Below, piece by piece: positions 23,597 to 30,124 of a DNA stretch of 36,524 bases; position 1 is the first letter of the stretch; each line of letters opens with the position of its first letter. This DNA comes from CAZBDU01 sp964490725. GTDB lineage: Bacteria > Spirochaetota > Spirochaetia > SZUA-6 > DRHE01. Location of the stretch: assembly GCA_964490725.1 (NCBI GenBank), contig CAZBDU010000055.1, positions 1-36,524 of the forward strand, given 5' to 3'. The notes beneath the pieces were generated by a model. That model searched no databases and was not told where the DNA came from. It saw nothing but the letters and a program-made list of their open reading frames with translations. The translations under genes were made by a program, and so were the position numbers.

Positions 23597-24688
23597 GTGA
23601 AGGAAACGAAGAAAGAGACGGTTCTGAGGGCGGTGGAGCGAAAAGCCCAGGATGCCATTCCTTTCGACATCTTCGAAGGGTGGATGTGGCCGGGTATTGC
23701 AGAACGGCTTATGCGCCGGTGCAACGTCCGCGATTTTGCCGGGCTGCAGGAAGCCCTGGGAGTGTACTGCCGGTGGTTGACGCCGTACTACGTGGGCCCC
23801 GGTTTGCCTCCGGGGGCCACAGACCGAGTGGCGAGCCCACACACGCGATACAGCTTGAACGGGTGTATTTGGGGACTGCCTCCGGGCCCGCATGAGCACG
23901 GCCTGGCTACGGCGGGCCATCCTCTGGGCGGTGCGGAGACGCCCGACGAGGTGTTCCGGCACTCCTGGCCCTCTGAAGACTGGTTTGACTATGGGCGTCT
24001 CCTGCGAGAAGCCACGGAATCCTCCGAGCATTTTGTTGTGGTCGGAGGGTTCACACCGCTGTTCTACTTGATAGGAGACCTGTGCGGTATGGAAAAGGCC
24101 CTGATGGACATCAGTCTGAATCCGGACGTGGTGTTCGCGCTCTGTGAGAAGATCGAGGAGTTCTACACGGGGTATTTTTCCCGCGTCGCGGAGGTGTGCG
24201 GAGATGCCGTCGATGCAATCGCCTTCGGTGACGACTTTTCCAGCCAGCAGGGCATGCTCATGAGCCCGCAGAGTTGGAGACACTGCTTCAAGCCGGTGTG
24301 GGCTCGCCTGTTCGATCTGGCAGCAAGAAGCGGGTACAAGGTGATGTTCCACTCCTGCGGATCGATGGCCGAAGTCATCCCTGACTTGATCGATGCCGGT
24401 CTGGATGTCCTGTATCCGATCCAGCCCACGGCGCGTTCCATGCAAGTCGATTTTCTCCGCAAAGAGTTCGGCAGCACTCTCTCCTTCTACGGCGGGGTCG
24501 ACGTGCAGCAGCTGCTGCCGTTTGGCACGGCCGCCCAGATCGAAAAGGAGGTTGTCCGAATAGCCGGCCTGTTCGAGCGCCGGGGAGGATTTGTCCTCTC
24601 CACGAGCCATGTTATCATGGAGGATGTTCCGGATGACAATGTCCTCAAGCTGTACGAGGTCATTCGCAACATCTCGCGGTATCTGTGA
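23597..24688 (+). CDS. UroD-like protein C (uroporphyrinogen decarboxylase/MtaA-like superfamily)
   Basis: A 363-aa TIM-barrel protein starting at GTG 23597. It keeps the superfamily marks AIAFGDDFSSQQGMLMSPQS, the metal motif HSCGSMAEVIPDLIDAGLD, and the late HVIMEDVPDDNVLKLYE. Unlike the two relatives at 6853 and 7985, the H-x-C-G motif is intact, so zinc binding as in MtaA/CmuA methyltransferases is possible. No corrinoid protein or methyltransferase partner is encoded here, and haem synthesis is unlikely in this position. It lies 60 nt after dctM and so probably acts on the imported compound, perhaps as a decarboxylase or isomerase. Function unknown. Confidence 0.82.
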   Translation: MKETKKETVLRAVERKAQDAIPFDIFEGWMWPGIAERLMRRCNVRDFAGLQEALGVYCRWLTPYYVGPGLPPGATDRVASPHTRYSLNGCIWGLPPGPHEHGLATAGHPLGGAETPDEVFRHSWPSEDWFDYGRLLREATESSEHFVVVGGFTPLFYLIGDLCGMEKALMDISLNPDVVFALCEKIEEFYTGYFSRVAEVCGDAVDAIAFGDDFSSQQGMLMSPQSWRHCFKPVWARLFDLAARSGYKVMFHSCGSMAEVIPDLIDAGLDVLYPIQPTARSMQVDFLRKEFGSTLSFYGGVDVQQLLPFGTAAQIEKEVVRIAGLFERRGGFVLSTSHVIMEDVPDDNVLKLYEVIRNISRYL

Positions 24689-24751
24689 TGAGGTCGATTT
24701 CGTCAACATCGGAGGATTAGAAGACTGGGCAAGCTGATTTTCGGGAAGGCG

Positions 24752-25489
24752 TTGCCGTCCATCCGCCAGAGACCGATCTCCTCGTCCATCGTGGAGATCA
24801 TCATGGACTCTCTGTTGTCGGGAGAGCTGAAGCCGGGAGACAAGCTCCCGGTGGAGACAGAGTTCGCGCGGAGACTGGGGGTGGCCCGGAACTCCGTGCG
24901 TGAAGCCGTCAAGATGCTGTCCTCTATTGGCGTTGTGGAGATACGCCGCGGACTCGGCACGTTCGTATCCGAGTCCATGTCCTCCGACATATTGAACCCA
25001 CTCATCCTGAGCTTGGTCTTCGAGCAGGGGACCTCTCGCGAGCTGGTCCAGCTGAGACTGTTGCTGGACACCGGCGCCGCCGAGTTGGCGCTGCAGGGAC
25101 TGACTGAAGAGGGCATTCGCCGGCTGGAGGAAGCGAACCGCAAGCTACAGGCGGAGGGTAGAAAAAAGGCGCATGATCCACACCGGCTGCGCGACCTGGA
25201 CCTGGCTTTTCACGTCAGTCTGCTCGAGCTGTCGGGCAACCGTTTGCTGGTCAAACTCGGGCAAGCCGTCTACAAGTTGTTTTTCGCCTCCATAGAGCGG
25301 ACGGTCGAGCATGACCCCACTCAAGCATTCGCGAATCATCGCCTGGTGATCGAGGCGCTGAAAGATCGGGACGTCGACCTGATTCGTCGGCGCATCCGGG
25401 AATCCCTCTCCTTCTGGATCGAGTCAGTCAGTGGCACACACCGGGGTTCGACGAGGCAAAGCGGCCGCCGTGAAATCTCTCCAGCCTGA
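24752..25489 (+). CDS. GntR family regulator, FadR type (FCD)
   Basis: About 245 aa. A winged helix-turn-helix occupies residues 10-75 (SLLSGELKPGDKLPVETEFA; ARNSVREAVKMLSSIGVVEI; GLGTFVSE). The FCD ligand domain follows, with LLLDTGAAELA, LDLAFHVSLLELSGN and FANHRLVIEAL, which carry its usual Asp/His metal ligands. The start is unclear: TTG 24752 has a purine block only 2 nt away, while CTG 24725 in frame lies 9 nt after GGAGG. It is the likely regulator of the divergent promoters at 20511-20568. Its end overlaps the next gene. Confidence 0.88.
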   Translation: MPSIRQRPISSSIVEIIMDSLLSGELKPGDKLPVETEFARRLGVARNSVREAVKMLSSIGVVEIRRGLGTFVSESMSSDILNPLILSLVFEQGTSRELVQLRLLLDTGAAELALQGLTEEGIRRLEEANRKLQAEGRKKAHDPHRLRDLDLAFHVSLLELSGNRLLVKLGQAVYKLFFASIERTVEHDPTQAFANHRLVIEALKDRDVDLIRRRIRESLSFWIESVSGTHRGSTRQSGRREISPA

Positions 25490-26351
25490 GCTGTCGATCA
25501 GTACCCTGGCTTTCCATGGCCATGATTTTCGCACGGCGTTTCGGGAGATCGCGGCTTTGGGCGTGGAATACGTGGAGCCAGCGCTGATCGCCTCCTACTA
25601 TCCAGAGATGACCGACGGGTACTTCCGCTGCGAAGTAGCTCGCGAGATGTCGAAATGGATTGAAGAACGAGGATTGAAGGTGCTGGCCATGAGTGGCCAC
25701 ACGAGCCTGGGACGGCCCGAGGCGCTGGACGGCTTCCGGCGCCGCATGGAGTTCGCTGGCATACTTGGAGCCCGGATCGTCCACACCAATGCGGCCCTGG
25801 TGGGTGAACGAGACGTATTCCTGCACAACCTCGAAGCGCTTATTCCCATGGCGGAGGAACTCAACCTGATCATTGCCCTGGAAAACCCTGGGGACGGCGG
25901 AGCAAACCTGGTCCCGACGGGCGAGGCCGGGGCGGCTTTGGTCCGCAGGATCGGCTCTCCCCGAGTGCGCTTGAACTACGACTTCTCCAACGTCTATTCC
26001 TACTCGCGGGGTGGCGTACGGCCTGAGGACGATTTCCATCACGCGATAGGATCCGCCGCCCACCTGCATCTGAAAGAAATACGCCCTGTCGCAGCGGGCT
26101 GGGCCTTTGTGGAGATCGGCGGGGGAGTCACGGATTACGGGGCGATCCTGAGCTCATTGGCCGCCGCCGATGCCCGGCTTCCCATGAGCATTGAGCTGCC
26201 GTTGCGCTTTGCCCGCGAGGCGGACTACGGGATCGTTTTGAAGCCTGGTGCTCCACCCCGGCCCTTGCCTGAGATCAGGGCTGTACTGCAGGCCTCGATT
26301 CGATTCATCTTCAGAAATCTCGGCCTGACTCGCCAGAGCGGCCGGATGTAG
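25470..26351 (+). CDS. Sugar phosphate isomerase/epimerase-like TIM barrel (xylose isomerase-like)
   Basis: About 293 aa from GTG 25470, which overlaps the regulator by 20 nt; a GTG at 25431 is the alternative. The AP-endonuclease-2/xylose-isomerase-like fold is seen in ISTLAFHGHDFRTAFREIAA, GVEYVEPALI, VLAMSGHTSLG, LIIALENPGDG (metal Glu), VRLNYDFSN (metal Asp), HLHLKEIRP and MSIELPLRF. Such enzymes are metal-dependent isomerases, epimerases, dehydratases or decarboxylases. It is the last gene of the TRAP module and probably acts early on the imported acid. From here to 26460 no gene was recognised. Confidence 0.84.
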   Translation: MKSLQPELSISTLAFHGHDFRTAFREIAALGVEYVEPALIASYYPEMTDGYFRCEVAREMSKWIEERGLKVLAMSGHTSLGRPEALDGFRRRMEFAGILGARIVHTNAALVGERDVFLHNLEALIPMAEELNLIIALENPGDGGANLVPTGEAGAALVRRIGSPRVRLNYDFSNVYSYSRGGVRPEDDFHHAIGSAAHLHLKEIRPVAAGWAFVEIGGGVTDYGAILSSLAAADARLPMSIELPLRFAREADYGIVLKPGAPPRPLPEIRAVLQASIRFIFRNLGLTRQSGRM

Positions 26352-26460
26352 TCTATATTGCTGCCAGACCATAGAGCCGTCGCCCGCCGCGAGGATGGAC
26401 CAGGGCCCTGACGCATAGGCCGCGGCGGCCGGGCCGGGGCAGCCCGCCGAACGGGACGCC

Positions 26461-26488
26461 TTGAACAGCTCGGGCCGATCCGTATACT
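26461..26488 (+). promoter_or_regulatory. Promoter of the selD operon
   Basis: TTGAAC (26461-26466) and TATACT (26483-26488) with a 16-bp spacer lie in the 213-bp gap after the island. The expected start near 26495 gives a leader of about 70 nt before the selD ATG. Confidence 0.55.
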
Positions 26489-26564
26489 GTACCATACACC
26501 AGAATCCCGACCCGCCGCGCGGCCTCTGTCTGCGGCCAGCGCGCTGCGAGACGAAAGGAGCCGC

Positions 26565-27614
26565 ATGGGCCACAGCAGCATCCGGCTGACTGCGCTGACC
26601 ACGGCGTCCGGGTGAGCGGCCAAGATGGCCCCCGAGGCCATGGCGCAGGTTCTGCGCCAGCTGAGAGGCAGCTTCCCGGCCGAGCGCCACCCCGACCTGC
26701 TGGTGGGGCTCCAGGTCAGCGACGACGCGGCGGTGTACCGTCTCAACGCGGAGACCGCCGTCATTCAGACGCTGGACTTCTTCACCCCCATTGTGGACGA
26801 CCCGTACGCCTACGGAGCCGTGGCGGCGGCGAACGCCTTGAGCGACGTCTACGCCATGGGCGGGGAGGCGCTGCTGGCTCTCAACATCTGCTGCTTCCCG
26901 GCCGACCTGCCGGGGGAGGTGAAGGCGGAGATCCTGCGCGGGGGCGCCGAGAAGGTGGCGGAGGCCGGCGCGGTGATCGCCGGCGGCCACACCGTGGACG
27001 ACCCGGAGCCGAAGTACGGGCTGGCGGTCACAGGGGTGGTGCACCCGGACGGGGTGCTGACCAAGGCCGCGGCGCGGCCCGGGGACCGGCTGCTGCTCAC
27101 CAAACCGCTGGGCACCGGGGTGATCGCCACGGCCCTGAAGCGCGATCGGGCGCGGGAGAGCCACGTGCAGGAGGCGGTGACAAGCATGACCCGGCTGAAC
27201 CGCGCCGCCTCGCGCCTGCTCTCGGCGGACGGCGTGAGGGCCTGCACCGACGTCACCGGCTATGCGCTTCTGGGCCACGCCCGGGAGATGGCCGAGAGGA
27301 GCGGCGTGGCGATGAGGCTCCAGGCGGGCGCGGTCCCGCTCCTGCCCGGCACCGAAGGCTACGCCGCCGCGGGGATCTTCCCGGGAGGCACGTCGCGGAA
27401 CGCGCGTTTCTACGGCGAGGCGGTTCGCTTCGAGGAGGCCGTCGGCGCGGAGATGCGGAGGGTATTCTTCACCCCGGAAACCTCCGGAGGGCTGCTGGCT
27501 GCGGTCCCCGCCGCCGTGGCGCCTCAGCTCCTGGAGCGCTTCCGGGAGGCCGGCGAGCCCTGCTGGCAGATCGGCGAGGTCCTGGAGGGTGAAGGCCTGC
27601 TGGTCGTCGTCTGA
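26565..27614 (+). CDS. selD: Selenophosphate synthase SelD, a selenoprotein (Sec17, in-frame TGA)
   Basis: A 349-aa enzyme that makes monoselenophosphate from selenide and ATP. The real start is ATG 26565 (AAGGAG 4 nt upstream). The N-terminus reads IRLTALTTASG, then TGA at 26613-26615, then AAKMAPEAMAQVLR. The TGA falls at residue 17, the place of the catalytic Cys17 in Escherichia coli SelD, and Lys20 is also conserved. Downstream are SDDAAVY, QTLDFFTPIVDDPYAYG, AANALSDVYAMGG, GGHTVDDPEPKYG and TPETSGG. A search that treats TGA as stop would start at ATG 26625 and lose the active site. A small cupin follows 44 nt downstream. Confidence 0.92.
26613..26659 (+). promoter_or_regulatory. Sec codon and bacterial SECIS-like hairpin in selD
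   Basis: After the TGA (26613-26615), TGGCGCAG (26641-26648), loop GTT and CTGCGCCA (26652-26659) form a perfect 8-bp hairpin. Its tip GCAGGTTCTGC closely resembles the SelB-binding apical stem of Escherichia coli fdhF (GCAGGUCUGC). The loop lies about 32 nt after the TGA, longer than in fdhF but within the distance reported for bacterial SECIS elements. Confidence 0.7.
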
Positions 27615-27658
27615 GCCGCCGCCCCGGCGGGCGGAGCACAGGAAGGAGATGCGCAAGG

Positions 27659-27931
27659 ATGGAGATCAAGGTGGAGAAGCTGACCCCGGAGCAGGTCACG
27701 GACCGCGGGATCGCCAGCTGGCCGATCTGGGCGCGGGAGGCGTCGCGCTTCGAGTGGTTCTACAATCAGACCGAGGAGTGCCTGCTGCTGGAGGGAAGGG
27801 TAGTGGTGGAGACCGGGGGCCAGAAGATGGAGGTCGGCCAGGGGGACTTCGTCACCTTCCCCAAGGGTCTGGCCTGCGTGTGGGACATCAAGGAGCCGGT
27901 ACGCAAGCACTACAATCTCCGCGAACTGTAG
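27659..27931 (+). CDS. Small cupin (DUF861/EutQ-like)
   Basis: A 90-aa single cupin domain related to the DUF861 family (ureidoglycine aminohydrolase/EutQ-like). Typical strands are EECLLLEGRVVVET and QGDFVTFPKGLACVWDI, ending in the family's VRKHY. GGAAGGAGAT lies 8 nt before the ATG. The usual His/Glu metal set is only partly present (Glu in TEECLLLEG). It is 2 nt ahead of the TIM-barrel gene and almost certainly cotranscribed with it. Substrate unknown. Confidence 0.8.
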   Translation: MEIKVEKLTPEQVTDRGIASWPIWAREASRFEWFYNQTEECLLLEGRVVVETGGQKMEVGQGDFVTFPKGLACVWDIKEPVRKHYNLREL

Positions 27932-27933
27932 CG

Positions 27934-28755
27934 ATGAAGTACGCCGTCTGCAACGAGCTGTTCAAGGGGCTTGCCTTCCCGGAGCACTGCGCCCTTGCCG
28001 CGCGCGAGGGGTTCCAGGGGCTGGAGCTGGCCCCTTTCACCCTGGCCGAAGACCCGCGTAGCCTCTCCCGGGCGCAGGTGCGGGCGCTGCGCCGCACCAT
28101 GGAAGAGGCCGGCCTTTCCTGCGCCGGACTGCACTGGCTGCTGGCCTCGCCCCCGGGCTTCCACATCACCACCGGAGAGGAGCCGGTGCGTCGAAAGTCC
28201 TGGCAGATGCTCCGCTTCCTGGCCGATCTGTGCGGGGAGCTGGGCGGCTCGGTCATGGTGCTGGGCTCCCCCAGGCAGCGCAACGCCGTCGGCATGCCGG
28301 TGGGGCAGGCCCGGGAGAATCTGATCCGCGGCTTCCGGGAGCTGGCCCCGGCGCTGGAGCGTGGCGGCGTGAAGATCCTGATGGAGGCGCTGTCCTCCGA
28401 GCAGACGAACCTGGTCAACACCCTGGCCCAGGCGCGGGAGGTGATCGACGCGGTGGGCAGCCCCTGGGTGCAGGGGATGTTCGACTTCCACAACTGCCGG
28501 GATGAGCGGGCGGGCTGGGACGAGCTGCTGGAGCAGCACTACCGGGTGCTCTCCCACGTGCACCTGAACGCCACCGACGGCAGCTACCCTAAGGAGGCCG
28601 CCCCCGAGTACGTGTCGGCTTTCCGCGTCCTGAAGGACCGCGGCTACGAGGACTGGGTCTCCCTGGAGATCTTCCACTTCGACGAGCCCGCCGAAGAGGT
28701 GCTGCGGGGCACCAGGCAGGCCCTGGCCGCCATCGAGCGGAAGCTGGCGGCGTAG
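27934..28755 (+). CDS. Sugar phosphate isomerase/epimerase-like TIM barrel
   Basis: A 273-aa xylose-isomerase-like protein starting at ATG 27934, 2 nt after the cupin stop; the frame is open further upstream only as an overlap. The fold's marks are EGFQGLELAPFTL, GLSCAGLHWLL, VMVLGSPRQRN, VKILMEALSSEQTN (metal Glu), WVQGMFDFHNC (metal Asp/His), LSHVHLNATDGSYP and WVSLEIFHF. Members act on keto- or aldo-sugars using a divalent metal. It is a distant relative of the gene at 25470 but clearly not a recent duplicate. Substrate unknown. Confidence 0.86.
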   Translation: MKYAVCNELFKGLAFPEHCALAAREGFQGLELAPFTLAEDPRSLSRAQVRALRRTMEEAGLSCAGLHWLLASPPGFHITTGEEPVRRKSWQMLRFLADLCGELGGSVMVLGSPRQRNAVGMPVGQARENLIRGFRELAPALERGGVKILMEALSSEQTNLVNTLAQAREVIDAVGSPWVQGMFDFHNCRDERAGWDELLEQHYRVLSHVHLNATDGSYPKEAAPEYVSAFRVLKDRGYEDWVSLEIFHFDEPAEEVLRGTRQALAAIERKLAA

Positions 28756-28761
28756 CGAGGC

Positions 28762-28786
28762 GCCCGCCGTCATCGCCGCGGCGGGC
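28762..28786 (+). terminator. GC hairpin after the selD operon
   Basis: GCCCGCCG (28762-28769) and CGGCGGGC (28779-28786) form a perfect 8-bp stem with a 9-nt loop, 6 nt after the stop at 28755. A T5 run occurs only about 40 nt later, so factor-independent termination is uncertain. Confidence 0.35.
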
Positions 28787-28847
28787 AGGCGCGGGCGGCA
28801 GCGCCCTGCAGCCCCCGGCCGTCGTTTTTCTCACCCTCTTCCTGTAG

Positions 28848-28853
28848 TATACT
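28848..28853 (+). promoter_or_regulatory. -10 box of a probable leaderless promoter (ACT-domain gene)
   Basis: TATACT lies 9 nt before the GTG start at 28863, so transcription would begin within a few bases of the start codon. Only a T-rich stretch, TTTTTC at 28825, is in the -35 position. Confidence 0.5.
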
Positions 28854-28862
28854 TTTCCCGTA

Positions 28863-29282
28863 GTGGTCGAACCGGGAAAGCCGACGGGCACGGCGAGGTT
28901 GGAGCTCACGATTCTTCCGGTGCGCCTGGCTATTTGCCGGCTGGCTCCGGGGGAACCGATCCCGGCCTGGGCTCTGGGCGGGGAGCTCTGCTCCATCACC
29001 CGGACGCCCGAGGAGCTGTCGGTGGTCTGCGACGAGGGCCATCCCCCCGCCGGGACGGAAGCCCAGCGGGGATTCCGGGCGCTGCGGGTGGAGGGTCCCC
29101 TTCCTCTGGAGGCAGTAGGGATCCTGAGCAGCCTCACCGCTCCGCTGGCCGCCCAGGGCATCTCCGTGTTTGCCCTCTCCACGCACGACACCGACTATCT
29201 CCTGGTTCGCGAGGGCCTGCTGGCCAGGGCGGTGCGGGTGCTGGGGGGGTTCTGCACCGTCCATGGGGGGCCCGGCGGCTGA
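28863..29282 (+). CDS. ACT-domain protein (small-molecule sensor-like)
   Basis: A 139-aa protein of a widespread bacterial family with ACT-like domains. Typical segments are LPVRLAICRLAPGEPIPAWA, ELCSITRTPEELSVVC, GFRALRVEGPLPLEAVGILS and ISVFALSTHDTDYLLV. ACT domains bind amino acids to regulate enzymes; these stand-alone proteins have no settled role. GTG 28863 has no ribosome-binding site and sits 9 nt after a TATACT box, consistent with a leaderless mRNA. A 9-bp hairpin follows the stop. Confidence 0.82.
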   Translation: MVEPGKPTGTARLELTILPVRLAICRLAPGEPIPAWALGGELCSITRTPEELSVVCDEGHPPAGTEAQRGFRALRVEGPLPLEAVGILSSLTAPLAAQGISVFALSTHDTDYLLVREGLLARAVRVLGGFCTVHGGPGG

Positions 29283-29291
29283 AGGTGCGCC

Positions 29292-29316
29292 GCGCCGGCG
29301 TCACCGTCGCCGGCGC
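29292..29316 (+). terminator. Hairpin after the ACT-domain gene
   Basis: GCGCCGGCG (29292-29300) and CGCCGGCGC (29308-29316) form a perfect 9-bp stem with a 7-nt loop, 9 nt after the stop. There is no T tract. Confidence 0.4.
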
Positions 29317-29441
29317 TAGCGTGCCCGTCTGCGCCGGGCGGGACGGATGCGGGCCCGCAAAAAAGGTGCGTGCACCGGCGAAAGATTACGGGTGAGTGGT
29401 TCGATAATAGGGGTGAAGGTGCAGCGAACGGAGTCCGGTTC

Positions 29442-29762
29442 ATGAAGCGCATCGACAGGCGGCTGAGGACATACAACCGCTACCTGGAGCGGATCCTCCT
29501 GGGCAACCTGCGGGGCCGGAGGTTCCGCGGCGGTCTGGAGGACATCCTGGAGCACTGGGACGAGCTCGACGTGTACGAGCGCGGCCGCTTCCTGGAGAGG
29601 ATGGACCGCATTCGGCTGCAGGTCCGCAGCCGTTTCGGAGCCGAGCAGATCCGCCAGGCGATCCTGGCGGGCCAGAACCACGGTCTGCGCGCCCCGTTTC
29701 ACGAGGGAAGGGAGATCAGGCGGGCCTTCCGGCTGATCCGTGGAAGCCGGGAGGACTCTTAG
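29442..29762 (+). CDS. Small basic protein of unknown function
   Basis: A 106-aa protein rich in Arg and Lys, mainly helical in appearance (KRIDRRLRTYNRYLERILLG; LEDILEHWDELDVYERGRFL). ATG 29442 has GGAG 8 nt upstream; the frame is open back to 29370. No domain is recognised. Its last 47 bp overlap the convergent YgbA-like gene, so one 3' end may be mis-set or the genes truly overlap. Confidence 0.5.
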   Translation: MKRIDRRLRTYNRYLERILLGNLRGRRFRGGLEDILEHWDELDVYERGRFLERMDRIRLQVRSRFGAEQIRQAILAGQNHGLRAPFHEGREIRRAFRLIRGSREDS

Positions 29763-30075
29763 CCCGGCGCAGCCCGTCCGCCAGGTGCAGGATCCCGAGC
29801 AGCGGGTGGCGCAGCAGCATCCTGGGGCCGGAGTAGCGCATCACCCTGCGGACCTGCTCCCGCCGTTCCTTCCGGTAGCAGTGAATGGGGCACTTGGAGC
29901 AGGCCGGCTTGCCCTTTCCATACGGACAGCGCAGCACCCGGGCGTGAGCGTACCCCATCAGCTCCCGGCACTCCGGACAGGGCCCGCCCCCGTGCAGGTC
30001 CCGGCAATACATCCGGATCATCACCTCCACGGTGCGCTGCTCGCGGCGCAGTCGTGGGGGAAGCGTCTCGGGCAT
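29716..30075 (-). CDS. YgbA-like protein (nitrous oxide-stimulated promoter family)
   Basis: A 119-aa cysteine-rich protein of the YgbA_NO family. Conserved parts are visible: MIRMYCRDLHGGGPCPECRE, the CPYGKGKPACSKCPIHCYRK cluster of cysteines, and VMRYSGPRMLLRHPLLGILH. In enterobacteria ygbA is induced by nitric oxide through NsrR and helps growth under nitrosative stress. The cysteines probably bind a metal or Fe-S cluster. No NsrR-type site was recognised upstream. The C-terminal tail overlaps the convergent small gene. Confidence 0.88.
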   Translation of the reverse strand: MPETLPPRLRREQRTVEVMIRMYCRDLHGGGPCPECRELMGYAHARVLRCPYGKGKPACSKCPIHCYRKERREQVRRVMRYSGPRMLLRHPLLGILHLADGLRRAKSPPGFHGSAGRPA

Positions 30076-30124
30076 AGACAGAATGTAGCAGGCCCTTCGC
30101 TGCCTGCAAAGAGCCCGCCGCCCC

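Larger units (their letters stand above)
19185..26351. other. Lower-GC catabolic block, probable acquired or rearranged segment
   Basis: Across this stretch sampled lines contain about 57-62% GC against 70-80% in flanking genes, and codon third positions are less biased. It carries a coherent catabolic set with its own divergent promoters and regulator. The left edge cuts a RuBisCO-like gene. No integrase, transposase, tRNA or flanking repeat was found, so the mechanism is unknown; a scaffold join in an assembled genome is an alternative. Confidence 0.5.

Noticed and set aside
26483..26498. GTATACTGTACCATAC as a possible operator dyad before selD
   Set aside because: Only the outer four bases on each side pair cleanly; the -10 box explains the sequence better.
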